64,000 nt of DNA from Streptomyces violascens (lineage in GTDB: Bacteria; Actinomycetota; Actinomycetes; Streptomycetales; Streptomycetaceae). The stretch is taken from contig NZ_BMUA01000021.1 in assembly GCF_014649955.1 (NCBI RefSeq), positions 62,001 through 126,000 of the forward strand, in the 5' to 3' direction. Below are positions 44,471 to 53,789 of this stretch, piece after piece (the first letter of the stretch is position 1; every line of letters begins with the position of its first letter). The position numbers and the translations under genes are program-made. The notes under the pieces are model-generated. The model was not told the origin of the DNA. It worked only from the letters and a program-made list of their open reading frames with translations, and searched no databases.

Positions 44471-44516
44471 AGTCGCCGCGCCGAACGAGAGTGGGGACCT
44501 CGTACGACTTCTTCAT
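44400..44516 (-). pseudogene. Lasso precursor leader fused to cyclase sequence; core peptide lost
   Basis: The ATG at 44516 follows AGGAGGAGAAAGGTC. The product starts MKKSYEVPTLVRRGDFRS, a standard lasso leader with the YxxPxLxxxG motif recognised by B1. The in-frame continuation GVRLLPPSRRPNSSAMPSG has no Asp or Glu at all, so no macrolactam ring could form, and the conserved leader Thr is missing. In the next frame the DNA right after the leader reads VLAVFGCCP, which is interior cyclase sequence. A deletion has therefore removed the core and the start of the cyclase gene. Confidence 0.8.
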
Positions 44517-44529
44517 GACCTTTCTCCTC

Positions 44530-45179
44530 CTGAGGGAGATGGAGAACCGCCCCGACGTCAGACGCAACTTCCGTCCAACCCAGGGAGATTCGCTGTCACC
44601 CAGAACGTAGCAGCGCCGCCCAGCCATCAGACGATACGACTAAATGCGCAGCTATAAAACAAATCGCATACATTTGCGCCATAGACGTGTTCGAGGCGGC
44701 CTCATGGACGTCCGCCTGGACACCGGCACGAAGATCGGTGAAGACTATTACGCAGTGGGGCGCGCATCTCGATAAGCAGCCTCCCGTCCAGTGCAATACC
44801 GAATGCGACAACTGGCAGTGCCATGCGAATGCCTTGAGATTCGACGGAGCGCCCGTAGAATTTCCGGTGCCTCCGGCAGAGAGTTCCAGCAGGGCCAACA
44901 GAAGCAAGGCTCAGCGAAGCTCCTCCATGAGCGGTCCGGCCAGAATCATGTACGAAACAAACATTGCCAGCTCTGGCACGCAGACCAGTTCCCCCCGCTT
45001 GGGTCCCTCCGTCCGGGCCCCGGTTCCCACCGTCCATGCGGACCGGGTAACCGAGAAGCCATACCTTACTTCCCAGGTCGAGGCCGACGAAGGGACAGTC
45101 ACGGCTTCTCACTCCGGAGGCCGTCGCCCCTCCCCCTTACCCGGCACCATCGCGCACGACTGCCCGGGTCGCCCACCTG
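44530..45179. other. Lower-GC region upstream of the lasso locus, coding state unclear
   Basis: GC content drops and unusual codons appear. A plus-strand frame from 44687 (MFEAASWTSAWTPARRSV) and a minus-strand frame from 45102 with one in-frame TGA (ELAMFVSYMILAGPLMEELR then ALLLLALLELSAGG) are both open. Neither has a clear ribosome-binding site or family. The lasso promoter is probably in the first 150 bases. Foreign origin is plausible. Confidence 0.35.
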
Positions 45180-45781
45180 GGCCTTCTCCGCCAGGGAATC
45201 ATCAGGCGTTCCGCAGGACAGGCGGCTCGGTTCATTCTCGCGAATGCCATCTCTCATTCCGGTCACATGAAGGACATGATTGGCCTGGCATTCATGCGCA
45301 ACGACAAACGGGGCAGCCGTCAGCATGAAATGATGGCGGACACCCAGGGGATGCTCAGGGATTTCACAAACCATTTGAGAGAGGTTTCATTTTCCGTCGG
45401 ACAGGGCGACAAGATTGCAATCACCGGGCAACCCCTCGTTCCCCGAGACACAATCAACACACTTCTGGCCTATACCAATTTCATTCCCGGCGCGACCGCG
45501 GAAGCTGCGGGCGTCGGGGGGAGTACGAGGGCGGCACGAGGGAGGACCTGCTCGCCTATGAAGCCGATAGCGCTCAGAGCGATTCGCAGGCGCTTCGAGG
45601 CCTCCGGATGAAGCTCATGGGCGTCCCCCGAGATGCGACCGATAGCCAGCTCTCCGCTCTCGCGGCAGACCGCATCAACTTCGCCCAAGGCACCTGTCCA
45701 GAAATCATTCACGGCCTCCGAGCTGGGCTTGATCCGTCTTTCGCACTGAGGATGGCCAAGAAAGCAGCAGGAAGGTCGTGA
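45180..45781 (+). pseudogene. Unknown helical protein with a frameshift
   Basis: The first frame reads GLLRQGIIRRSAGQAARFIL, SGHMKDMIGLAFMRNDKRG, MLRDFTNHLREVSFSVGQGD and TINTLLAYTNFIPGATAEAA. After a change of frame in a run of six G it continues EYEGGTREDLLAYEADSAQS, KLMGVPRDATDSQLSALAAD and GLRAGLDPSFALRMAKKAA before a stop at 45781. Composition is lower in GC than its surroundings and both parts look like one protein of about 200 residues or more. The 5' end is unclear because the frame stays open upstream; an ATG at 45267 is one candidate. I do not recognise the family. Confidence 0.45.
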
Positions 45782-46350
45782 CAGCACCGGAGCGCCGCCT
45801 ACCGACCTGGCGGAAACGCCGGGCAGGCAGGAGCCGTCACGGGGCGACGGTCCCCGCACGCCCCCTCAGCACTGCCCGGCACTGTTCCCGGTGGCTTCCC
45901 ACGGGGTCCAACCTCCCGGCCTACCCGCCAAGTTGCGCAGCCGGGGCCCGTGGGCTCCGGCACCGAATCATTGAGCCGCCTGCCGATGTGCTCGGTCGCG
46001 GCGCATCCAGGGGCCCACCCTGCACGACGACCATCACGTCCTGGCCGTCGTGCAGGACACGGAAGCCGTCTCAACCGCCTTGATCGGTGGTGGTGTCGAT
46101 AGGGCGGTGCGGGCAGCCAGTTCACGGCGCGCGACGCAGACGTCCCGCGGCACGCAGCGCCGGAAGAGGGGAGGCGGCCTGTTCAGCGGCCGGGCCTGCT
46201 CTGTCAGCGCGTACTCGCGCTCTCCGCTGCCCGCGGCGTCGCAGAAGGTCTGCCGTCGACGCGCTCCAGCAGTTCGTGGGCCTCTCCCCGCGGCAGTGCG
46301 ATGACCTGGGCCGTCTCACTCGGCCCCGTGTCTCACCGGCGAACCGGACG
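45782..46350. other. Intergenic, nothing recognised
   Basis: Arginine-rich frames only. A minus-strand stretch near 46255-46320 reads QVIALPRGEAHELLERVDG in one frame, which looks protein-like but has no start and no recognised family. Confidence 0.3.
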
Positions 46351-46440
46351 TCAGGTGGGGCAGAGGCAAGATCTGAGAAGGCGGGACAGGACCTTCCTTG
46401 CCATCCAGGTGTCGAACGCGTAGTGCAAACGCGGCCGGCA
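46351..46440 (-). pseudogene. Possible group II intron reverse-transcriptase fragment
   Basis: The minus-strand frame ends with LHYAFDTWMARKVLS, which matches the segment just before the catalytic YADD box of group II intron-encoded proteins (LHYAFDxWM). The catalytic box itself is not present, and no ribozyme domain V was recognised. Identification rests on this one motif. Confidence 0.35.
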
Positions 46441-46744
46441 TCTGCGCACAGCAGCGGCACGAATGTGCCTGCGGGGAGCCAGATGAACCACCATCTCCAC
46501 GCCCTTGCCGGGGCGCGGCGACCAGCGGGACCCTGATCCTGCGCCGGGGTCCAAACTCCGCGCAGGCCCAGGGGTCCGTGTTGCCGCGGGCGCATCGGGT
46601 AGGCCTCCGTCAGCCCGGTGCGTTTGTCGACCGACTCGGAACTGTACGACCTGGAGGCCGACCACACGTGTCCCCCGGGCCATGTGTGGTCGGCAATCCT
46701 CTGGCGTCTGGTCCGGGCAGGTCCGCACCGCCCGTTTCAGCGTG

Positions 46745-49075
46745 TCAGGCGTCCGGCAGGCGTACGCACTCGATCCGGTAGTCGCCGTTCTCCGGGTCGA
46801 TCGTGACTCCGTGGGCTTCGCTGTGGAAGCCGGGGAAGGCCCGGTCGAAGGTCTCCAGCGCGCCCAGGTAACGGAGCAGCGGGCCGTCGGGGGCGCCGAC
46901 GGACTCCCCGGGCATCAGAACCGGGATGCCCGGCGGCGTCACGGTGACCATCGCGGCCGCCACCCGCCCCGCGGCCTCGGCCAGCCGCAGGCGCTCGGTA
47001 CCGCCCCGGATCAGCTGCTGGTAGCAGCGCCGGGGCGGCTCCACGGGCTCCGGAAGCTGCTGGAAGGCCGTGTCGAGCGCGGTGATCAGCTCCGCGCGGG
47101 TGAGGTGTTCGTGCATGTCCTGGCACAGTCGGCGCAGGGTGGTGCCGACGTACCGGCGCGGGAACTGCTCGATCAGAGCGGGCAGGACCCGCTCCAGCGG
47201 CGCGTCCGAGTCGTAGAGGGCCTTGAAGTCCATCAGGGCGTCCATCAGGGTGCCCCACTTGCCCTTCGTGATGCCCATGGAGAAGAGGACGAGCGTGCTG
47301 TAGCTGTCGGTCTTCTCCACGACGATGCCACGGCCTGCCAGGTAGGCGGTGAGGACCCGAGCCGGAATGCCCCAGGGCGAGGTCTCGCCGGTGGCCGTCA
47401 CACCGGGGCAGGTCAGGGTCACCTTGACCGGGTCCAGCATGCAGTAACCCTCGCCGAGGCCGGCGAATCCGTGCCAGTCGGCGCCGGGTTCGAGGTACCA
47501 GCAGCCGGGCTCGCGGCTCAGCAGCGCCGGCGGGGCGTCGGCGAAGGGGATGCGCTCGCCGGTGGCCGGGACGGTAACGGTGTCGGGCTGCCAGACGCCG
47601 AAGAACCACGCGGGCCGGTCGCCCGCGTCGGCGATGCGACGGCCGGTGCGGACGACTGCTTGGCGGAAGCGGATCGCCTCGGTCACCGCCTCGTCGATCA
47701 GCCACTGGCCCTGCGCGCCGTCCATCATGGCAGTGGCCACGTCCAGCGAGGCGATGGCCGGGTAGAGCGCCGAGGTGGTGCCGTGCATCATGAACGCCTC
47801 GTTGAACCGCTCGTGTTCGACGGGGGCCCGGGGCGCCGACCTGACGTGGACCATCGCGCACTGCGAGAGCGCGGCCAGCAGCTTGTGCGTGGACTGCGTG
47901 GCGAAGACGGTGGGCCGATCGGGCCCCTCGAAGGTGTCGGGTCCGACCGCCATTCCATAGCGGCCGGCGTAGAGGGGGTGGAAGCGGGCGTAGGCGAACC
48001 AGGCCTCGTCGAAGTGCAGGCGCGGTGTGCTGGGGGCGAAGGCGCGGGCCGCCGCGACGGTGTCGTAACACAGCCCGTCGTACGTGGAGTTGGTGAGGAC
48101 CGCGTACTGGGCCTCCAGCGACACCGCGCCCGCCGCGAGCGGGTTGGCCGCGATCCGGGTGGCGACCGCCGCCGCGTCGGTCTCGGCCGGGGGCAGCGGG
48201 CCGGCCAGGCCGTAACCGTTGCGCGTCGGTACGAGGTAGACGGGCCGGGCGCCGGAGATGACCAGGCCGTGCAGCACGGACTTGTGGCAGTTGCGGTCCA
48301 CCAGTGCGATCTCGTCGGAGGTGACGCTGTAGTGGCCCACCATGCGGTCGGCCGTGGAGTCGCCGTGCAGGACGAAATAGGTACGGTCGGCGCCGAAGAC
48401 CCGGGCTGCGTTGCGTTCGGCCTCGCCGATCGGGCCACTGTGCTCGAAGAGCGATCCCAGCTCGCCGACCGAGATCGACAGGTCGCTGCGGAAGAGGCGC
48501 TCGCCGTAGTAGTCGAAGAAGGCCCGCCCCGCGGGGGACTTCAGGAAGGCGACGCCGCCCGCGTGCGCCGGGGTGTGCCAGGAGTACTCGTGGGCGTCGT
48601 CGAAACGGCGCAGCGCCTTGAAGAACGGCGGCAGGACATCCTTGTGATAGGCGCGGGCGGCGCTGACGACGCGGCCGGCGATGAAGGCAGGGGTGTCCTC
48701 CAGAGGCCAGATGTAGCCGACCACGGCCTCGGAGACCCACAGCGGGAGGCGTTCGAGGTCCTGGTCGGACTCGTCGGCCATGAGGAGGAAGACAGGCAGA
48801 TCCTTGAAACGGCGCGCGATGTGCCGCAGGACTTCGGCGCCGCCGCCCTCTTCGACGGCGCTCCCCCGGCCGCGTGGCAGGTCCCAGGCGACGACGGCCG
48901 CCGCGAGCCCGGCTTCCGTCTGCAGAGTGGCGCGTGCGTCGCCGGCGCTGGCGGCCCACCGCAGTTCCAGCCCCTTGTTCTCCATCTCCTTGCCGATACG
49001 GCGCAGTTGCTCGGAACTCGCGCCGCCGCCCAACGGATCCTCCCGCAAAGCCAGCAGGACCGTACCGTTCGCCAT
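46745..49075 (-). CDS. Orn/Lys/Arg decarboxylase family protein (AdiA/LdcC-type)
   Basis: A 776-residue PLP-dependent decarboxylase. The first 130 residues are the receiver-like wing domain of inducible decarboxylases. The central aminotransferase-fold domain contains HGDSTADRMVGH, the FDEAWFAYARFHPLY aspartate region and the PLP-binding lysine in ATQSTHKLLAALSQ. The C-terminal domain ends HSEAHGVTIDPENGDYRIEC. The family turns arginine, lysine or ornithine into agmatine, cadaverine or putrescine, for acid resistance or polyamine supply. The ATG at 49075 follows a GGATGTC-type weak site; an upstream in-frame ATG seems less likely. No amine antiporter gene is adjacent, so a polyamine or siderophore-precursor role is possible. 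Confidence 0.92.
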   Translation of the reverse strand: MANGTVLLALREDPLGGGASSEQLRRIGKEMENKGLELRWAASAGDARATLQTEAGLAAAVVAWDLPRGRGSAVEEGGGAEVLRHIARRFKDLPVFLLMADESDQDLERLPLWVSEAVVGYIWPLEDTPAFIAGRVVSAARAYHKDVLPPFFKALRRFDDAHEYSWHTPAHAGGVAFLKSPAGRAFFDYYGERLFRSDLSISVGELGSLFEHSGPIGEAERNAARVFGADRTYFVLHGDSTADRMVGHYSVTSDEIALVDRNCHKSVLHGLVISGARPVYLVPTRNGYGLAGPLPPAETDAAAVATRIAANPLAAGAVSLEAQYAVLTNSTYDGLCYDTVAAARAFAPSTPRLHFDEAWFAYARFHPLYAGRYGMAVGPDTFEGPDRPTVFATQSTHKLLAALSQCAMVHVRSAPRAPVEHERFNEAFMMHGTTSALYPAIASLDVATAMMDGAQGQWLIDEAVTEAIRFRQAVVRTGRRIADAGDRPAWFFGVWQPDTVTVPATGERIPFADAPPALLSREPGCWYLEPGADWHGFAGLGEGYCMLDPVKVTLTCPGVTATGETSPWGIPARVLTAYLAGRGIVVEKTDSYSTLVLFSMGITKGKWGTLMDALMDFKALYDSDAPLERVLPALIEQFPRRYVGTTLRRLCQDMHEHLTRAELITALDTAFQQLPEPVEPPRRCYQQLIRGGTERLRLAEAAGRVAAAMVTVTPPGIPVLMPGESVGAPDGPLLRYLGALETFDRAFPGFHSEAHGVTIDPENGDYRIECVRLPDA

Positions 49076-49501
49076 GACATCCGCCTTCGTCGTGGGGTGC
49101 GCCGTGCTGCCGTGAGGTCGATGTGGTCGACGCATGGCAGAGTCTCTCGGCACGTCCCGGACGATGGCCGCCCTTCACTGCGTGCTTCACTCGCAGGAGG
49201 TACCGGGAGTACGGAACTGTCAGGTACGCCGAGTTGCTCACCTGCCACCCGGGTCCCTGAGAAAGCGTTCAGCAGGGGTGGTCCCCACCAGCTCCCCGGG
49301 CATCTCCGCTCCGGTAGATCGTCTTGTGGATGGCGTCGGAGCGGCCGCTCTGGCCACCCGGGACCACAGCGGCCGCATCATCGTGCGCAACGCTCTCGAC
49401 CACGGAGCGGAATGGCAGGTTCCCAACGGCATTGCCGTCCACTCCCGTTGAGGGCGTGCCCGGCGGCCCGGGGCCGAGGCAGTCCGCATCGGCAGGACCG
49501 T
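49076..49501. other. Intergenic, nothing recognised
   Basis: A 426-base gap between two leftward genes, holding the promoter of the decarboxylase. Short frames on both strands have no ribosome-binding site or recognisable content. Confidence 0.35.
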
Positions 49502-51196
49502 TCACTTGCCGAAGGAAAGTAGCGCGTGGTCCTTCCCCTTGTCGGACGGGCTCTGCACTCGGCCGTTGAGCATGAAGAACCGTCCGCCTGACCAGAGCAT
49601 GTGCGGATTGAGGAAGAAGGCGCGTTCGCCGCCGATCGCCGCTTCCGGGCTCTGCAGCACTACCTGGGGAGCTCCGCCCGTCGGGGCGAAGGTGGCCATG
49701 GCGGCCGCGTCCTGGACCCTGCCGGGTTGCACGTATGCCACGAGCTTTCCGCCCTCGACGGCCTGGGGCCGCATGGCCCGACCCTTGGGGTCCTTGGTGC
49801 GCCATTTCTCCTTGCCGTTGCCGAGGTCGATCGCGACGACCTCATTGGTCTCCGGGTAGCTGCTGATGGCTCCGCCCGAGCCCTCCGTTCCCAGATACAG
49901 GGTGCCGGTGTCGGCCGCCGCGGCCGTACACCCGTCAAGGCCTTGGCCGTCGTGGCCGTCGCACCCGCCCATGGTCTTGAAGTTCGGCTCCACCTGCCAG
50001 CGGACCTTGCCGTCCGGGGCGAACGCCGTGAGATTCCACGTCTTCTTGTCCGTGTTGCTTGCGGCCACGACCAGCGGGTCCGACGAGAGGACCGCGGTGA
50101 CGCTCCAGCCCTGCTGGTACTTGTAGTTCCACTTGGACTTGCCTGTCGCCGGATCGAGTTCCTCGACCAGGCTCTGGGTCTTGTTGATGTCATCGGAGCT
50201 GCACAGACCCACGCTGATCAGCTTGGGGCCGCCGCCGATGTCGTACGGGCTGCAGCCCTCGGTCTTCCACGAACCGAACCGCTTGCTGCCGTCGGTGACG
50301 GAGAAGCCGCTCGCATAGGCGCCGTGGTGGACCACGACGGTGTCGCCGGAGACGGCGAGGGTGAATTGATTGGTGGTGTCGTACGACGATTCCTGCGGCA
50401 CCGTCACCTTCCAGCCGACCTGGCCCGTGGCGAGATCGATCTGCTGAAGGTACGTACAGTGGGCGGCCTTGGTGTTGTTCTCCTGCGTCGCGACGATGGC
50501 TTTGCCGGTGCCGGAGAGAAGGCGCGCCGCGCCGCAGACCGGCGTCTCGAAGGACGTGCTCCACTTCTGCGTACCGTCGGCCACCGCGTATCCGGTGATT
50601 TCCTTGTACATCGCTTTGGCGACGACGTCACCAGCCCGCCACGGGCCGTATTGCAGCGCGCCTTCCTTGGTCAGTCGGGTGTCGTTCTCGCGCACCCAGA
50701 CTCGCGCCTCGCCCGGCTTCATGTCGGCGTTGAAGTCGTAGGCGTCGTTGCCGCCCCCGGGGCCCTTCCCGTCGCCTTTGTCGACCGAGGGGGACGACGA
50801 GGGCCCGGAAGCCGTGGATTTCGCGCCCGGCTTCTCGTGGCCGTCGCCACCTTTCCCGGCCCATACGTACACTCCGCCGCCCAGCAGGAGCAGGCCGGCG
50901 GCCAGCGCGGAAACCAGTACGGCACGTCTGTCCCGGAAGGGGCCTCGACCGGCGCCGGGTGGGGACGGCGGGGGTGACGGTTGTCCCGTACCGCTGTAGC
51001 CGCCCGGGTAGGGAGGCAGGACCGCATAGGGGCTGCTGCCGGAAGCCGAAGGCTGCCCCGGGTAGCCGTAACCGGCGCCGGGCGATGCGCTGTCCGGCCG
51101 TTCGTACCCGCCGTCGGGCTGGGCGTAAGGGTTGCCCGGTACCGGCTGCTGCGGGGGCTGATCACCGCGTGGCTGGGAATCGGGTGATTGCGTCAC
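49502..51196 (-). CDS. Membrane-anchored PQQ/BamB-like beta-propeller protein
   Basis: A 564-residue protein. The first 90 residues are a Pro/Gly/Tyr-rich cytoplasmic head (PYPGGYSGTGQPSPPPSPPG). Residues about 92-115 form one membrane helix (VLVSALAAGLLLLGGGVYVW). A Ser-rich linker and an extracytoplasmic domain with repeated quinoprotein-like blades follow, such as QIDLATGQVGWKVTVPQE, ELDPATGKSKWNYKYQQGW and AIDLGNGKEKWRTKDPKGR. Such domains bind ligands or other proteins at the cell surface; PQQ binding is not implied. It lies 69 bases after a gene for a protein of the same architecture, so the two are probably co-transcribed. Confidence 0.82.
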   Translation of the reverse strand: MTQSPDSQPRGDQPPQQPVPGNPYAQPDGGYERPDSASPGAGYGYPGQPSASGSSPYAVLPPYPGGYSGTGQPSPPPSPPGAGRGPFRDRRAVLVSALAAGLLLLGGGVYVWAGKGGDGHEKPGAKSTASGPSSSPSVDKGDGKGPGGGNDAYDFNADMKPGEARVWVRENDTRLTKEGALQYGPWRAGDVVAKAMYKEITGYAVADGTQKWSTSFETPVCGAARLLSGTGKAIVATQENNTKAAHCTYLQQIDLATGQVGWKVTVPQESSYDTTNQFTLAVSGDTVVVHHGAYASGFSVTDGSKRFGSWKTEGCSPYDIGGGPKLISVGLCSSDDINKTQSLVEELDPATGKSKWNYKYQQGWSVTAVLSSDPLVVAASNTDKKTWNLTAFAPDGKVRWQVEPNFKTMGGCDGHDGQGLDGCTAAAADTGTLYLGTEGSGGAISSYPETNEVVAIDLGNGKEKWRTKDPKGRAMRPQAVEGGKLVAYVQPGRVQDAAAMATFAPTGGAPQVVLQSPEAAIGGERAFFLNPHMLWSGGRFFMLNGRVQSPSDKGKDHALLSFGK

Positions 51197-51265
51197 TGCG
51201 GTGTTCCCTCCGGATTTGTCACGTGTCTGCCCTTCGCCATCATTCGATGTCCGCTCGAAACCACG

Positions 51266-52291
51266 TCACAACTGCGGCTGCCCGGTGGGGGTTCCTGACA
51301 GCCGGACGGTGCTGAGGACCCGCATGATGACGTCATCGCCGACGGCACCGGGGACGCCCGTCCTGCCGTAGAAGTCCCAGGCGACGAAATCGCCCTTGGA
51401 GTTCTTGAAGCCGAACACGATCGCCTGGCCGTCGCCGGTGCACCTGTTGGTCTTCTTGGCTCCTTCGGAGTGCGACCTGACGTAACTGCCCTCTACACCG
51501 GCCTTGGTCGTGTACTTCACGGGCTTGTCCCACTTGACGACGGACTTGTCCGGTTGCGTGTAAGCGGCGTACACCCAGGTCGGGGCAGACTTCTCGGCGA
51601 CCTCGTCGGTGCTCTTCGCGCCGTCCGCGCCTTTGGTGCCCACCGAGGCCAGCGCGAAGTCGTCGATCTTGCCGTCGCCGTCCGTGTCGATGCGGCACCA
51701 CTGGGACTTGTAGAAGGCGGGGGCTGTGTGTCCGATGAGAGCCTTGTCCGGGTTCCCGTGCTCCGAGTAGCCGCTGAACACGGTGGGCGCCTCCACCTGC
51801 CACTCCGGTGGGACGTCGAAGGCCGTGCCGTGAGCGGGATTCACCACCACCTTCCAGCCCCCGATGGTCGGCTTCACCCCGCCCGGCCCGGAGGAGCCGG
51901 AAGGCGAGGCCGAAGGGGCGGAGGCGGAGGGGCTGGGCTTCGCGTCGGCTCTGTCGCCGCCGTTCCTGTCGTGCCGGAGGACCATCACGCCGGTGACCAC
52001 GGCGGCGATCAGCACGGCCATCGCTGCGCATATCGCGACGACGACGGTGCGTCTCTTCTCGTTGTCCGGCGGCCGAGGTGCCGCGAACGGGCTCCCGCCC
52101 GCCCCATACTGCGGGATGGCCGGCTGCCCGGGAGGCCCGAAGCCTCCCCCCTGCGCTTGCGGATACGTGTCCCCAGGAGGCGGCCCGTAGCCACGAGTCG
52201 GGGGAAAGCCGTACCCCGGCTGAGCCGGAGGCGGTTGCGGTACTCCGCCACCCGCGCCACCCGGCGGCTGGTCACTGGAGGGCTGGGACAC
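51266..52291 (-). CDS. Membrane-anchored extracytoplasmic protein with Pro-rich N-terminus
   Basis: A 341-residue protein: a Pro/Gly/Gln-rich head (PPPAQPGYGFPPTRGYGPPP), one membrane helix (VVVAICAAMAVLIAAVVTGV), a Ser/Pro/Ala linker and an external domain with GWKVVVNPAHGTAFDVPPEW, KSQWCRIDTDGDGKIDDFAL and WDFYGRTGVPGAVGDDVIMR. The DTDGDGKIDD segment resembles a calcium-binding EF-hand-like loop. The start is the GTG at 52291, preceded by GGAAGGAGCTCTGCC; the longer upstream frame is not protein-like. It shares its layout with the next gene downstream and is probably co-transcribed with it. Function unknown. Confidence 0.8.
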   Translation of the reverse strand: MSQPSSDQPPGGAGGGVPQPPPAQPGYGFPPTRGYGPPPGDTYPQAQGGGFGPPGQPAIPQYGAGGSPFAAPRPPDNEKRRTVVVAICAAMAVLIAAVVTGVMVLRHDRNGGDRADAKPSPSASAPSASPSGSSGPGGVKPTIGGWKVVVNPAHGTAFDVPPEWQVEAPTVFSGYSEHGNPDKALIGHTAPAFYKSQWCRIDTDGDGKIDDFALASVGTKGADGAKSTDEVAEKSAPTWVYAAYTQPDKSVVKWDKPVKYTTKAGVEGSYVRSHSEGAKKTNRCTGDGQAIVFGFKNSKGDFVAWDFYGRTGVPGAVGDDVIMRVLSTVRLSGTPTGQPQL

Positions 52292-53150
52292 GGCAGAGCT
52301 CCTTCCGGCGGCCACCCCTGGCGGCGCTCGATGTCGTACGCGATGTGTCTCCGGCCTCGCCGTGGAAGTCACGGCCGAGGTGAACTTCCCTCTACTCTCC
52401 CTCACTTGAGGTCCGAGTGGTGAGAGTGGCATCACGCATCACGATTGCCGATGTGGCTCAAGACCCCCTTGACCACGCGTCATGCTGTGGTCCGTGTCGA
52501 CTTGGCGAGTTCCGACACCGCGACGATTTGCGACAGGGGGTGGTGCCCGTCCACGGGCGGGCACCACCCCCTGCCAGGCGTCAGGCATCGGCGTCGCCCC
52601 GCCCCGCGTCACACCCGGACACGTACGGCCCCCGGCTACGGTGCCCCCAGGGGAGGCACTGCGAGAACGCCGCCTGGCGCATCCGCCGCCCTGCTCCCTG
52701 CCAGGCTGCCCCAAGCCCCCCGTTGCCCAGGAGCGGATCACTCGCGCGCTCGGCGGCCCGAGCATGCAGGTCGAGGTGTTTCGAAGTCATCACCGGGGAC
52801 CAGGCCAAAGGATTGGGCTTGACGGCGCCCCACTGCCCTCATTGACGCGCGACGGACATGGCCGGGCGCGGACGTCCGGCTCCGGTGACGGGGTCAAGTT
52901 TCGTGCCGTGCAACAGGCAGTGCTTGGCCACTTCAGGGCAACGGGTCGGCCCCTGACGCTTGGGACCCCTGGCTTCTTTGACCTACTCCACCCGCCACCT
53001 GGGCACTACTGGATCGGGCCTTGTCGTTGATCTTGACGCAGACCGGGCGCCTGCTGTGCCACTCGGAGCCGGACGGCGACCTGTACAGAAATATCGATTT
53101 TGCCTATTTTTGGGTTGTGGGTGGGCGAATGGTGTACGGATACTCGAATC
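52292..53150. other. Divergent intergenic region with a strong hairpin
   Basis: This 859-base region lies between leftward and rightward genes. It contains the hairpin at 52534-52573 and, near 53085-53115, the AT-rich probable promoter of the TetR gene. One frame near 52780 reads FEVITGDQAKGLGLTAPH, which may be a fragment, but no gene can be supported. Confidence 0.4.
52534..52573. terminator. 16-bp perfect inverted repeat
   Basis: CAGGGGGTGGTGCCCG and CGGGCACCACCCCCTG pair exactly across an eight-base loop. The fold would be very stable and terminator-like, without a U-tract, but there is no gene ending next to it, so it may mark a lost gene or the end of a mobile element. Confidence 0.5.
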
Positions 53151-53789
53151 GTGATAGGAGAACCGACAAGGGATCGGAGAGGCGAACGCCGTTCGGCGAC
53201 GCGGGCGGAGATCCGCGAGGCAGCGTGGGAAGTCGCCAGGGCGAACGGGGTCGCCGGGCTGTCGCTGCGCGAGGTCGCCCAGCGGGTGGGCCTGCGGCCT
53301 CCCTCGCTCTACTCCTACTACGACTCCAAGAACGCGCTGCTCGACGCCATGTTCGCGCAGGGCTGCCAGACGCTCCTGCAACGCCAGGCGGCGGTACCCC
53401 TCGACGGCGACCCACAATCCACTCTGGCAGCGGTGCTGCGCATGTTCGTGGGCTTCTGCACCGAGGACCCAGCCAGGTACCAGCTGCTGTTCCAGCGCAC
53501 CGTCCCGGGATTCATGCCGACCCCGGAGTCCTATGCCATCGCCATACGGAACATCGACACGCTGCGGGGGCAGCTGGCAGCGGCGGGCATCGAGGACCCC
53601 GCCCACATGGACATGTTCACCGCGGTCGCAGCCGGCCTGACCGACCAGCAAATCGCCAACGACCCCGGAGGCGACCGCTGGACCCGGCTCATCGACGACG
53701 CCGCCCGGATGCTCCTGACCCACACACAAGCCCGGGCAACCCATCCGCCCACCTGCAGCACGAGCCCAGGAGGGCCGACTGATGACTGA
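53151..53789 (+). CDS. TetR/AcrR-family regulator
   Basis: A 212-residue repressor. The N-terminal HTH is EVARANGVAGLSLREVAQRV GLRPPSLYSYYDSKNALL in two blocks, with the canonical tyrosine-rich helix-3 end. The C-terminal half is a TetR_C_33-like ligand domain (YQLLFQRTVPGFMPTPES). The GTG at 53151 was preferred as the start since only about 14 residues then precede the HTH; a TTG upstream is possible. No good ribosome-binding site is seen, so the mRNA might be leaderless. It overlaps the mycothiol-dependent-type gene by eight bases and probably controls it. Confidence 0.88.
   Translation: MIGEPTRDRRGERRSATRAEIREAAWEVARANGVAGLSLREVAQRVGLRPPSLYSYYDSKNALLDAMFAQGCQTLLQRQAAVPLDGDPQSTLAAVLRMFVGFCTEDPARYQLLFQRTVPGFMPTPESYAIAIRNIDTLRGQLAAAGIEDPAHMDMFTAVAAGLTDQQIANDPGGDRWTRLIDDAARMLLTHTQARATHPPTCSTSPGGPTDD

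Noticed and set aside
44400..44516. Treating the 38-residue ORF as a working lasso precursor
   Set aside because: The presumed core has no Asp or Glu for ring closure and the following DNA encodes cyclase sequence in another frame.
44596..45102. A minus-strand protein read through an in-frame TGA (selenocysteine or readthrough)
   Set aside because: No SECIS-like element, ribosome-binding site or recognisable family; the frames on the other strand are equally open.
46737..49241. 834-codon minus-strand frame over the decarboxylase
   Set aside because: It is the out-of-frame shadow of the 776-residue decarboxylase and consists mostly of Arg, Gly and Pro.
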